Positions 45,420 to 55,980 of a stretch of 64,000 nt of DNA are shown one piece after another (the stretch's first letter is position 1; every line of letters begins with the position of its first letter). The translations under genes were made by a program, and so were the position numbers. The stretch covers positions 57,615,997-57,679,996 of the forward strand of contig CM037790.1 of assembly GCA_021229015.1 (NCBI GenBank), written 5' to 3'. This stretch comes from Solen grandis (Eukaryota > Mollusca > Bivalvia > Adapedonta > Solenidae). The notes beneath the pieces are model-generated. The model had not been told where the DNA came from. It made no database searches and saw only the letters and a program-made list of their open reading frames with translations.

Positions 45420-46609
45420 AAATCCCCAACAATATACTGACTCGATCTAAATTCTCCGTACAAACCGCCGCTAATAGTTTCCCTGGTCCGCAGCGAAATG
45501 AACGTTTTTATTTTAACTCGCTCAGAGTATGTCACAATCACTCTTGATGCGTCAACCTCTTCCTAATGAAGGGTGTCACGTATGTGTCAGACGGGCCTTT
45601 CTTATCTCTAATTGAATTACTGTAAAAAGTAATCACTTTCAATATACGTCTGTCCGCATTTTTTCTCTCCACATCACCACTTCGGCTCGTGTCAGACGGC
45701 ACATTTAGTCATTAACGGATGTTTTTAATAAAGAAAACTTAATGTCATAAATAAAAGAATGAAAAGAAAGCAAAGCAACGGGCAATGCTTTGTCTGGGAG
45801 ATTGGCGGGCTGATCTAGTGGAATTTTTAACATTTCTTTTTTTAGTCTAAAACCCAGACGTAGGGCATTGGTAAATTGTCAAAATCTCCACATTATATGC
45901 TATAAAATTCTTCTTTCATAGGTAGTAATTTATATTTTTGGTTTTCTTTGCACCTTGCAGTAATTAAGTATTGTATTCATTCTGGGTGCTCTTTTTACAC
46001 AAAAATCTTGGACTTTATTTGCACTAGATATTTTATACATTGCCATCTATTATTGTGCGTTGCTTTTTATTTTAAAACATATATATATATAATCAATCTT
46101 ATTACCCGTAAGAAAGTGAGAACGAAGGACAATGTGTTTATTGAGAAAAAAAAGTGTTTATCCTTTATTTACGGCCACGTAAACGCAAAGGTCTTTATGA
46201 CACAAGGTTTACGGCATTGTTTGAAAATTTGAATTAATACTATTTTAATGTATTTAAAACATGTTCTCTCAGCGGTATTGGCGCTTTGATTTATACCGTA
46301 GTTACAAACGTGCCCCAATGTTGCCCGACGTCCAGGTTTCATCGTAGAAAGCCTTGACAGAACGTAAGACCTTGATCAGATCGTGAGAAACGTAAAGGAA
46401 CCTTTCAAACGGAAGAGAACGTACTGGCATCCGTGGTAGACCGCGGGCAGCAACGTGGTGCGCCTTGATGCCACCGGGACCCAGACCTTTTCCCCTCCAC
46501 GGCTCGTCATGGATATGCCGTGACAGGCCATGAAAAAACTTGGGAGGACTTAACTCAACTTGTATACATAGCTAAGAAAACACCGAAGTCCCAAGGCGCA
46601 CTAAGAGAA

Positions 46610-49050
46610 GCTTTATTGTTTCGGTATTACGGTTATAATCGACGTATTTTTGATAGGTATTACAGTTATACAGTTGTAGTATTTTTATTAGGTATAACGG
46701 TAATACAATTAAATATTGTTGTTTGGTTAAACGGTAAAACAGTTGAAGTATTGTTGTTTGGTTAAACGGAAAAACAGTTGAAGTATTGTTGTATGGTAAA
46801 ACGGTAATACAATTGAAGTATTGTTGTTTGGTATTACGGTAATACAACTGAAGTATTGTTGTTTGTTATTACGGTGATACAATACAATTGAATTATTGTT
46901 GATTGGTATACCAGTAATACAATTGAAGTATTGTTGTTTGGTATAACGGTTATACAATTGAAGTATTGTTGTTCGGTATAACCGTTATACAATTGAGGTA
47001 TTGTTGTTTGATATAATGGTAATACAGTTGGAGTATTGTTGTTAGGTATAACCGTTATACAATTGAAGTATTGTTGTTTGATATAATGGTAATACAATTG
47101 GAGTATTGTTGTTAGGTATAACCGTTATACAATTGAGGTATTGTTGTTTGATATAATGGTAATACAATTGAAGTATTGTTGTTTGATATAATGGTAATAC
47201 AATTGGAGTATTGTTGTTAGGTATAACCGTTATACAATTGAAGTATTGTTGTTTGATATAATGGTAATACAATTGGAGTATTGTTGTTTGATATAATGGT
47301 AATACAATTGGAGTATTGTTGTTTGATATAATGGTAATACAATTGGAGTATTGTTGTTTGATATAATGGTAATACAATTGAAGTATTGTTGTTAGGTATA
47401 ACCGTTATACAATTGAGGTATTGTTGTTTGATATAATGGTAATACAATTGGAGTATTGTTGTTAGGTATAACCGTTATACAATTGAAGTATTGTTGTTTG
47501 ATATAATGGTAATACAGTTGGAGTATTGTTGTTAGGTATAACCGTTATACAATTGAAGTATTGTTGTTTGATATAATGGTAATACAGTTGGAGTATTGTT
47601 GTTAGGTATAACCGTTATACAATTGGAGTATTGTTGTTAGGTATAACCGTTATACAATTGAGGTATTGTTGTTTGATATAATGGTAATACAATTGAGGTA
47701 TTGTTGTTTGATATAATGGTAATACAGTTGGAGTATTGTTGTTAGGTATAACCGTTATACAATTGAAGTATTGTTGTTTGATATAATGGTAATACAATTG
47801 GAGTATTGTTGTTTGATATAATGGTAATACAGTTGGAGTAATTGTTGTTTGATATAATGGTAATACAAATGGAGTAATGTTGTTATGTATAACCGTTATA
47901 CAATTGAGGTATTGTTGTTTGATATAATGGTAATACAATTGGAGTATTGTTAAGTATACGTTACAATTAAATTGTTGTTTTGTATAACGGTAATAGGTTG
48001 AAGTATTGTTGTTTGGTATAATGGTAATTCAAATGAAGTTTTATTGTTTGGTAATATGGTTGAAGTATTGTTGTTTGGTATAATGGTAATACAAATGAAG
48101 TTTTATTGTTTTGGTATAAGGGTTATCAAATTTAGGTATTTTTGTATGATATTACCGTTATACAATGAAATATTGTTGTTTGGTATAAACGTAAAACGAC
48201 TGAAGTATTGTTGTTTTGAATAACGGTAATACAACTTAATATTGCTGTTTGGAATCACGGTTATACAATTGAATTATTGTTGTTTGATATTACGGTTATA
48301 CAATTGAAGTTTTATTGTTTGGTATAACGGTTATACAGTTAAAGTATATTGTTTGGTATAACGGTTATACTTTGAATTATTGTTGTTTGGTATAACGGTA
48401 ATACAATTGAAGTTTTTTTTGGTAATGGTAATATACAATTGAAGTATTGTTGCTAGGTATAAGGGCTAAACAACTGAAATATTGTTGTCTTGTATAACCG
48501 TAATACAACTGAAGTGGTGTTACTGGTATAACGATAATACAACTGAAGTGTTTTTGCTTGTATAACGGTAATACAACTGAAGTGTTGGTGCTGGTATAAC
48601 GGTAATACAACTGAAGTGTTTTTGCTTGTATAACGGTAATACAACTGAAGTGTTGGTGCTGGTATAACGGTAATACAACTGAAGTGTTTTTGCTTGTATA
48701 ACGGTAATACAACTGAAGTGTTGGTGCTTGTATAACGGTAATACAACTGAAGTGTTGTTGCTTGTATAACGGTAATACAAATAAAGTGTTTTTGCTTGTA
48801 TAACGGTAATACAACTGAAGTGTTTTTGCTTGTATAACGGTAATACAACTGAAGTGTTGGTGCTGGTATAACGGTAAAACAAATGAAGTCATACAAATGA
48901 AGTAATGTTGTTTGGTATAACGATTATACAATTGAAGTATTGTTATTTGGTGAGACGGTTATACAATTAAAGTAGTGTTGTTTTATAGAACGGTTATACA
49001 ATTGAAATATTGTTGTTTGGTATAATAGAAAAACAATTGACCTATTGTTA
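46610..49050 (+). repeat. 35/36-bp minisatellite, ~65 copies, related to the 40.8-kb array
   Basis: The main unit gaagtattgttgtttgatat followed by aatggtaatacaattg is 36 bp. A right-hand subarray (about 48500-48880) uses a 35-bp unit with 'gtgtttttgcttgtataacg'. Many units carry gtataaccgttatac, a palindrome with 7-bp arms. In the 36-bp part the minus strand stays open because the unit is a multiple of three (repeats like NNNTPIVLPLYQTT). In the 35-bp part all three frames cycle. I read no gene in it. Confidence 0.9.
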
Positions 49051-49051
49051 T

Positions 49052-49292
49052 TTAACCCTTTCCCTCATATAGACTCATTTTGACGCACTCAGTAGGTACC
49101 ACATAAAGACTGATCTACAGAAAACCACAGTTAAACCTTACCAAATTTAATTATAAAGCCCTCATTTCCAAACCACTGAGGAACAGCGAACAGCATAAAA
49201 CCTGATCTGCCTGCGAGTTACTCGCAGGCTGATCTGGTTTATGTTGTTCGCATATGTCTTTTCATGGTTTCCTCTATGAGGGAAAGGGTTAA
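49052..49292 (-). mobile_element. piggyBac-like MITE, copy 2, in the minisatellite
   Basis: TTAA on both sides, termini ccctttccctcata / tatgagggaaaggg. It is an inverse copy of 12311-12556, including the central palindrome at 49204-49234, which has one arm mismatch. It splits the minisatellite: one residual unit with attaccgtaatacaattgac follows it. Confidence 0.85.
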
Positions 49293-49319
49293 TATTACCG
49301 TAATACAATTGACGTATTT

Positions 49320-50175
49320 GTGTTAACATGCAGAATCAGGTCCTGATTATGATTTTGATTTAACGTTAGTTTGTGTGTGTGTGAAGATGTTCGCTTGTTT
49401 GATTGCATACAACGTTGTAAAGTCAATTTATCTGAGGCGATATTCCTTGAGACTACTTAAAGAGCTTCACGTCTGACATTTAAGTTCAGAATTGTATACA
49501 AATGCTGTGGTCTGCAAGAGGAAAGTCGGATCTTTGTTATAAATCCAGGGACATATTTCCTAATTACTCATACAAATGCGAGAGTGTATTCATTAAAATA
49601 CCGTTCATCAATACGAGCCCATCTTCAGCCAATATCGAGATGCTATACAAGGACTATTAGGTAAGTTTCCAGACGGTATCCACAACTCTTGTAACATAAG
49701 AAAACCTTTTAATTAAGGTAGTGGCACTCTAAAGCATTAAATTTTAAATTCTGGTTTCTTTGGTGTTTTTCTATTCTATATATTTAAAGAAAGCATTTTG
49801 TGCAATATAAGAAATTTCTAAACATAGGTTCTATACAGTTAATGATTTTTAGTTTATCTAACTCAGTATTGAAATGCTTTCGCAAATTTAGCGGTGGTAA
49901 ACGTATAAAAACTGCAATAAAATCATCAAATTTCCCATTTTTTTCCCTCATGAATTGATTTTTCATATACCTAAGGCATATATTAAATGGAAAACATATC
50001 AAAAAACATAATAACGAACTTTTTAAAATGTATACATTCATATAGAAAATTTTCATATTACAGTTTGATATTTTTATCCATTTATAAAAAAAGTATTATA
50101 ACAATACCTGGTTAAGTACATATTTTTTGTACAAATTTCTAAATACAAGCTGTTCAAAAATATTCATATATATTC
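49320..50175. other. Non-coding, no gene seen
   Basis: Short frames without recognisable features. Confidence 0.45.
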
Positions 50176-50179
50176 TGAA

Positions 50180-50780
50180 AATATTATAAAATATTGGCTG
50201 TCGCTATTGAAGACATACAACATTGTAAACTTGGGAAACCAAATTGGGCATGGCGGGTTAAATCTATTTTTGAAGAATTTGGGGTTTCTGATGCTTGGGT
50301 ATCTCCAGATTTGTTTCATCATGATGTCATAACAGAGAGTCATTGATAACTTTATTCAAAAAATGGCGAAATGATATTGATAAAAGTACAGTTTTAAATG
50401 TTCTTTATAAACACTTGAAATCCGAATTTTCCTATAGTAATGATTTCGAAACATTTTTTCCAAGACGATTTTTGCTTTCTTTATCAAGGTTAAGACTTTC
50501 TTTATGTAAGTTGAGAATTGAACAAAATAGACAGGTTACCTCGTGAGGAAAGGAAATGTCAGTGTTGTAATACAAATGAAATAGAAGATGAGCACCTTTT
50601 ATAATCAGATGTAATTCTTACGAATCATTCAGAAATAACTTTATTAAAATATTTTATTCACTCAAACCGAGCATGTTTAAATTAGGTGATCATTCTAAAG
50701 CACCAAAAGTGGGGAAATATTGAATCTTTGTAAATATATAAAAGGGGACTTAGTGTAAGAAACGAAATTTTAAGTCAGTA
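50180..50780 (+). pseudogene. LINE ORF2 C-terminal remnant
   Basis: Codes in pieces for PNWAWRVKSIFEEFGVSDAW (about 50240), then LFKKWRNDIDKSTVLNVLYK and LLSLSRLRLSLCKLRIEQNR (to about 50533), a frame change, then CQCCNTNEIEDEHLL (about 50552). The Cys-x2-Cys plus EDEHxL block is the zinc-like C-terminus found in many LINE ORF2 proteins. RT itself is absent. Confidence 0.65.
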
Positions 50781-51424
50781 AGAGGAAAATGCATGTTCAA
50801 AAATGTTGTGGATTTGTTTGTATTGTATCATATTACAGATGCATTCTAATACCGAGTGGCTGTTACAGGAGTATTTTATATAAATGTTAAATGTTTTCGA
50901 ACAAATTATCCTAAATCCTGAAGCATCCACTCTCCATTTGATTTGACAGTTGGGAATATTTTTGGCAAAATAATATTATCAATGTTGACTATTATTTTCC
51001 ATTCATATTACAATTGTGTTTATATTGTTTGACGAGATATATGTACTTGTATAAGTCAATAAAAGCTGAGTTATAGCCAATATGTACAATTTTATTCCAG
51101 ATTATTTTGACAAAAATATCAGATAAAATAATGTGATAAATTTAGAACAAACGCTGTCCAAAGCGTCTGTCCGTTCATAAAACATTCACTCTAACCTGTC
51201 ACATACACACACAGTAAGAAAACAACAATAGCAACAAAACATGGCGAGTGACTAAACTTTACGATAAGACTATCCATTTCAGTGACATGAACTGCAGATC
51301 TTTTTAAACTTAAACAAAATCCACATAAAAGAAATTTTATTTCGCACTTTGGAATAACAACTTATATTTACAAAATACAATTCTAAATAACGTAATAAAT
51401 AAAATGCTAATTAAAGTTTGTCGC
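50781..51424. other. Non-coding, no gene seen
   Basis: AT-rich, no recognised feature. Confidence 0.45.
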
Positions 51425-51773
51425 ACTACATATATGCAAAGAGGTCACGGTAGCTCTGAAAAGCCATGAAAGCCCTGAAGGCCACCATAGCCCTTAGGGC
51501 GCTCACCTTTACCTGTATTTCCTGCGAAATGAATATGACAGAGTGTAAATAAGACAAACCTGTGTGATGTTCTGATATGCCAAAGACCTAAACAGTTGAT
51601 CTATCAAATATCAGTTATAATCGAACTCCACGGAGATATTGTTGACATTAGCAGTCAGTATAAGTTAAATGATGATTGCATAATAATTGCAGATGCTTGA
51701 GCGTTAACGAAGTGATGCCTCTATACTTAATGGACCAAAGCCCCGGGCCTAGTCATTACCAGGCATAACCGAT

Positions 51774-51895
51774 TGTGACGATGCGTCGTCATAGGTGTAA
51801 ATACAATCTCTGACAACTGCGTCAGGGAGTCGACTCAGGTTAGATCATTGAGCTATCACGTCGGCAGACCGGGTTCGATTCCGGAGTTTGTTACA
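51774..51895 (+). repeat. Left LTR of the TRIM-like element
   Basis: 122 bp; retains B box gggttcgattcc but has lost about 19 bp relative to the right copy, including most of the A box. Confidence 0.6.
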
Positions 51896-51999
51896 TTGGT
51901 GGCAGCGGTGGGATAATATCAACTGCCAGACCGGAGTTGCCTTACCCACGTGTTTCCCAGGCCAAATCTCGGGTCGAGAGTTCTCGGAGGGGAAAGTAA

Positions 52000-52140
52000 T
52001 GTGACGATGCGTCGTCATAGGTATAAATACAATCTTTGACAACTGCGTCAGGGAGTCGACTCTTTGAATCAGTGGTTAGAGCATTGGACTCGCACGCCGG
52101 CGGACCGGGTTCGATCCTGGGCCGGGTCGAGTTTGCTACA
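52000..52140 (+). repeat. Right LTR of the TRIM-like element
   Basis: 141 bp; the more complete tRNA-like segment lies at about 52064-52130. Confidence 0.6.
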
Positions 52141-52475
52141 TGATTATGGCTAACAACACTATTTTTGAAGGTTTGAAGATGACTGCTTTAGAAATGAAGA
52201 TGCTAGGAGGGCAAACAAATCTGACATTTCTTATAATCAAATGGCCATAACGTCTGACCACATCAGCCGAAATCGACCATAATAGAAAATGGCCGAGCAA
52301 TTATGGCTTTAAACATTGTTAAGTATAAAGATGTTTGCTTAAGAATTGAAAATGCTAGAGTGTCAACAAACAAATTGTGGTCGACAAACAAACAGACGGA
52401 CAACAGACATTCTAATAACTCTTTCTTAATAGCTCATCCTGAGCACAAAGTTAGAGCGATGTGACTAATAATCAT

Positions 52476-54205
52476 CGCATGATGACGTCATTTCTTTGTT
52501 GTAAATGTTGATGTTGTGCCGGGCTTTCTGTATGTGTGAATGTATAAAATATATATTTTAAACGCTCGATTCTCTTTGGCTAAGACCATTTTATGTGACT
52601 GGTCTACAAAACAGTGTGTATAACCGCACAATTACGTGTAGAATAGTTCACAGTGTATGCAACTCAACAAGACATTGGTAATCTTACGGTTGTAAACTAT
52701 ATGATTAATGAAGTCTCATGATATGGTAACAATATACATATATATCTCACATACCTGCAACAAAATTTCAGTCTCTTACTATGTATATAATCTTATACCT
52801 TTATAGTATTGATATACACATCTGTAGTACATAGTTCAATACTGACTAAATTAAACAGATCCACCATAACATACACACTATAACCACCACCTTTATACAA
52901 CAAGGAATGTATACAAGCAGCTTGATCACAGATGATCGGTGGAAATAAAAAGTGTATTCATCTCTCCCGCTTCAATGTTATTGGATTTCTTTGTTTCCTG
53001 GAAAAAATCAGCAATTTAAAGTCACATTGCACGGTAAAACGCTATTTTCGTAAACGCCCGGTTTAAAACAGAATACGGCAAATGATTATGGTGAATGCGG
53101 TACCACTCTACACGTTGTTGGTTCAGCCTGCTAAATGAGCGTCTGCACGAAGAGAAAATGTGATCAGTCATTTGACGTTACACGAAGTATAAGTTTGTAT
53201 AATTATAAATGTATGTTCAATGCCGTTCCTTACAATTACGGATTAAATCAAATTCTTAGTCAATGGCCATCTGTGAGCAAGCTGCTTTGATTACTTAATC
53301 ACACCAAGGAATGTTTGACAGTGTACCTTTTACATTAATACACATTTTTTGTTATAAAAAATATACACCATGGATGAAATATTTTAATATTCCGTAAATA
53401 AAATATATCTTTCGTTTTTATTCTTAATTATTCTAAGAAAATGCGCCGTATAACATTTAACCCAAACTTGATATATGTCCATGCACGCTTCTATAGCACT
53501 ATTTGATCACACTGTATTACAAATGAGCAATTTTCCTTAAGTTTACTGTGACAATAAGAAGATAAATACGGAACACCAAGACAACTGAACCACACGAGAT
53601 ATACGCACAATGCATGTTATACAGTAATACAACCGAGGAAATATCCGGAATACAGAACTTTCATTTTAAAACATCACGAAATACATTGTGTAGATAGAAA
53701 CAATAAGCGGACAGTATTAAGGCAAAATGTATTCAAACGCTTGCTGTATAGCATTCTTATGTCCTGCAAGTTGATAATTTCCGGATAGACATATGACTCG
53801 AGTAATTAAACCGCTTATGACAGTTTGAGCATTCCGCCACTGTATAGTTTCCTGTGCTCGACAATTACTAGCACTTTTTAACATTTCAACAGATAAGTCG
53901 ATTATTGAACAGCGCACGTGAATTTCTGCTTTTTCTAAGAATCAGTTTATCTGTGTGTCTGTTTTAAGCCGAAGATATCCCAGTCACTGGAAGCATCCTT
54001 CATTATTTAGCAGACAACCGGTCATGGGTTACGGCTAAGTGGCTGTAAACAAAGTATGGTACCATCTATTTTTCACAAATCAAGTCTGTCCCTGCGTTTG
54101 ACCCAACCCATTATTTTGAACACACATGGACAGAAAATACATCGGAAAATTGTTAAGGTTCTTACGGTTCACTCTTCCATTGTATCGGTCCCTGTCCACC
54201 TCTAG
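52476..54205. other. Non-coding, downstream side of the GPCR gene
   Basis: No ORF of interest. It would contain the 3' UTR of the minus-strand GPCR, but no polyadenylation signal was assigned with confidence. Confidence 0.5.
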
Positions 54206-55248
54206 TCACAAACGCATGAATTCATCTCGGGTGCTTCTTCCCGTAGTTACGTTCCGTCCTGTAATCGGTCGTTGTGTCTTTGTAAACATTTTCTTCAGTT
54301 CATATCTAAACCGTTTCCCAGACAGGACATATATAAAGAAGTTAATAGAGTAATTTATTAGAGAAACAGCCAGGCTTACCTCAAGATAGGGCCGCAGGCT
54401 TTTGTATGTAAGCCAAGCAGTGAGTTTGTCTTTCAGTTTGATTGTAGCGTCAATAACGAACGATAATGAAAACAGAGGCAGCAAAATTACGACATATGCA
54501 AATGATACAAACAAAAGCATAAAAGTTGTTCGGTGTTTCTTTCTGCAATAACGATTATAGTTTACGGAGGTTTTTTCCTTTTCTTTGACATCCTGCCTGA
54601 TCTTATATATCTGGTGTAAAACCTTGAAGTTACATGCCATGATTAGGCCCACTGGCAGGACGAATATTAACGTGACCTGATAGAAGTAGACATCCAGACT
54701 GGTATACAAGGCGGCGTGGTGAGGGGAGGCCCCACAGGTTCTCAGACCAAGGTTTGGGTCTAGCACCACATGTTCTATCATTACCAGTCGAAATGCCTGA
54801 GAAGCGCACACTATCAAAAACAGGATACAGATGGCTAGGAGGGCGCCTGACTGGGTCCGGATTACGAACCTCTTGAAAGGAAACCGGACCGCAATGAAGC
54901 GTTCAGCTGCAATAAGGACAACCAGCCAGGAGCTCATGAGACACGCGACGTGCTCGAAGAAATTGTAGACTTTACAAGCGTTGCTGCTGAAATTCTGAAA
55001 GATCCCGGGCAAAAATGTCTGGTCTATGTAGTATTCGTCCACTGAGATGACAAGTCTCAGGAGAAGATTGACGGTGTCGAAGATTGCCAGCATACTGAGG
55101 AAATGTGAATAGGACTTCTTCCGTAATGTTTTCGTCTTCATGACGGCCAAAGATAGCGTGTTTCCTATACATCCAAGTAAAACGATGATTGGTGTGGCGA
55201 TGAACTTGGTCCAGAACCCCCATTTGGCTGGTCCAAACAACGGAATGT
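54206..55248 (-). CDS. Class A (rhodopsin-like) peptide-type GPCR, main exon
   Basis: Seven-transmembrane receptor at the plasma membrane, coupling an extracellular ligand to G proteins. The open exon codes for about 347 residues to a TGA at 54206. TM1 contains LLGCIGNTLSLAV (conserved GN), TM2 LSMLAIFDTVNLLL (LAxxD), and a Cys precedes TM3 (NACKVYNFF). TM3 ends AAERFIAVRFPFK, an ERF in place of DRY. TM4 is ALLAICILFLIVCASQAF; TM5 includes LIFVLPVGLIMACNF; TM6 FMLLFVSFAYVVILLPLF lacks the Trp of CWxP; TM7 SLINYSINFFIYVLSGKRFR replaces NPxxY by NYSINFFIY. The INFFIY/GKRFR end is common in invertebrate neuropeptide (FMRFamide-type) receptors. The ligand is unknown. No in-frame ATG precedes it, so at least one upstream exon is needed. 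Confidence 0.88.
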
Positions 55249-55262
55249 CTGAAAACAAACAT
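55249..55262 (-). other. Splice acceptor of the GPCR exon
   Basis: The minus strand reads atgtttgttttcag directly before the codons for DIPLFGPAKWGF. The reading frame upstream meets a TAA at 55277-55279 without passing an ATG, so this pyrimidine-rich tract ending in cag is the likely acceptor. The preceding coding exon was not found. Confidence 0.65.
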
Positions 55263-55980
55263 ATTTTTAACCAAATTTAGAACAGTTAAGATTTTAGATA
55301 AGAGTTTATATCGGCTGATTAGCATTTCCGGAATAAAGGTATGTTCAGAATCAATAAATATCATGGGGGACCAATTTTCGTTCGATTTCGTAGACGGCTT
55401 TATCCACAAATATTAATCCCCAAGAAACATGTAAATTTATAGACCTCACGTTTTCTAGAACATAAATCCACGAATATATGTAACAGCGAAGTTGACTTAT
55501 TACAGATTCCGTTGAATTTAATGCCTAGGTATATTAATGATTTTACAGTATCAGCTTAAAGCAAAATATCCTGACCATTATCCCTTTCCCAAAACAAAAA
55601 ACAACTAAAAATAATAAAATAAACAACATTAACAACAAAAACAAACAACAACTAGAAACAGAACATAATTATGTTAACATTGAAAAAAAATATTGCTATT
55701 TCCAACTTCTTATGTAGTCAATCGTAAATAGTTTCCGGTTAATTGAGTCCGTTTCTCAAAATAGGGAAATTTGTTACAGTGATATTTTGTCATAATAAAA
55801 AAACCCTAGGTTTATCAATCAGTTTTCAGATAAAAAGTGAGTTAAAATACTTTTCTTTTGAAGTTTGAAAATATTTACCCATGTTTTAATATTGTTTTTG
55901 AATGCCATATGTGTTACTGTGGACCTACAACAACTCTGTTTCTTGAACCAGAATGAGTAGAGAATTCAAAGATAAGAGGA
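55263..55980. other. Intron-like non-coding sequence
   Basis: AT-rich, presumably part of the GPCR intron on the minus strand. No exon assigned. Confidence 0.45.

Larger units (their letters stand above)
43991..46609. other. Non-coding; poly-G tract and (TTTA)n
   Basis: No gene seen. 44020-44300 and 46300-46560 are unusually G+C-rich, with many cgt/ccgt-type phrases, unlike the AT-rich DNA between them. 44065-44087 is 23 consecutive G. 45338-45419 is (TTTA)n with a short AT core. Confidence 0.5.
51774..52140 (+). mobile_element. TRIM-like LTR retrotransposon with tRNA-like LTRs
   Basis: Two direct repeats, 51774-51895 (122 bp) and 52000-52140 (141 bp), both start TGTGACGATGCGTCGTCATA and end in TTACA/CTACA, giving TG...CA termini. 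Directly after the first is ttggtggcagcggtggga, placed where a primer-binding site would be. Directly before the second is cggaggggaaagtaa, a polypurine-tract-like stretch. The internal part is only about 104 bp with no coding capacity. Each repeat contains a tRNA-like segment: A-box-like tggttagagcattgg (52073) and B-box ggttcgatcc (52108) in the right copy, more decayed in the left. No clean target duplication. Confidence 0.65.
51425..52475 (+). mobile_element. Diverged modular repeat copy carrying a TRIM-like insertion
   Basis: 'ccaccatagcccttagggcg' plus 'ctcacc' at about 51480-51510 resembles the head of the 6816 element. The segment to about 52475 has 'cagacggacaacagacattc' and 'agctcatcctgagcac', resembling its tail. 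The LTR element at 51774-52140 sits between. The head/tail assignment is by eye and weak. Confidence 0.4.

Noticed and set aside
46572..48931. Several minus-strand ORFs of 76-184 codons across the 36-bp array
   Set aside because: They overlap each other in different frames and repeat the same peptide; open only because of repeat length and composition.
51774..52140. Retrozyme (hammerhead-bearing LTR element)
   Set aside because: The size fits, but no hammerhead core is visible in the LTRs; the tRNA-like boxes are what is seen.
54972..55409. 145-codon minus-strand ORF overlapping the GPCR N-terminus
   Set aside because: It is in another frame of the GPCR exon and crosses the predicted splice acceptor; no recognisable content.
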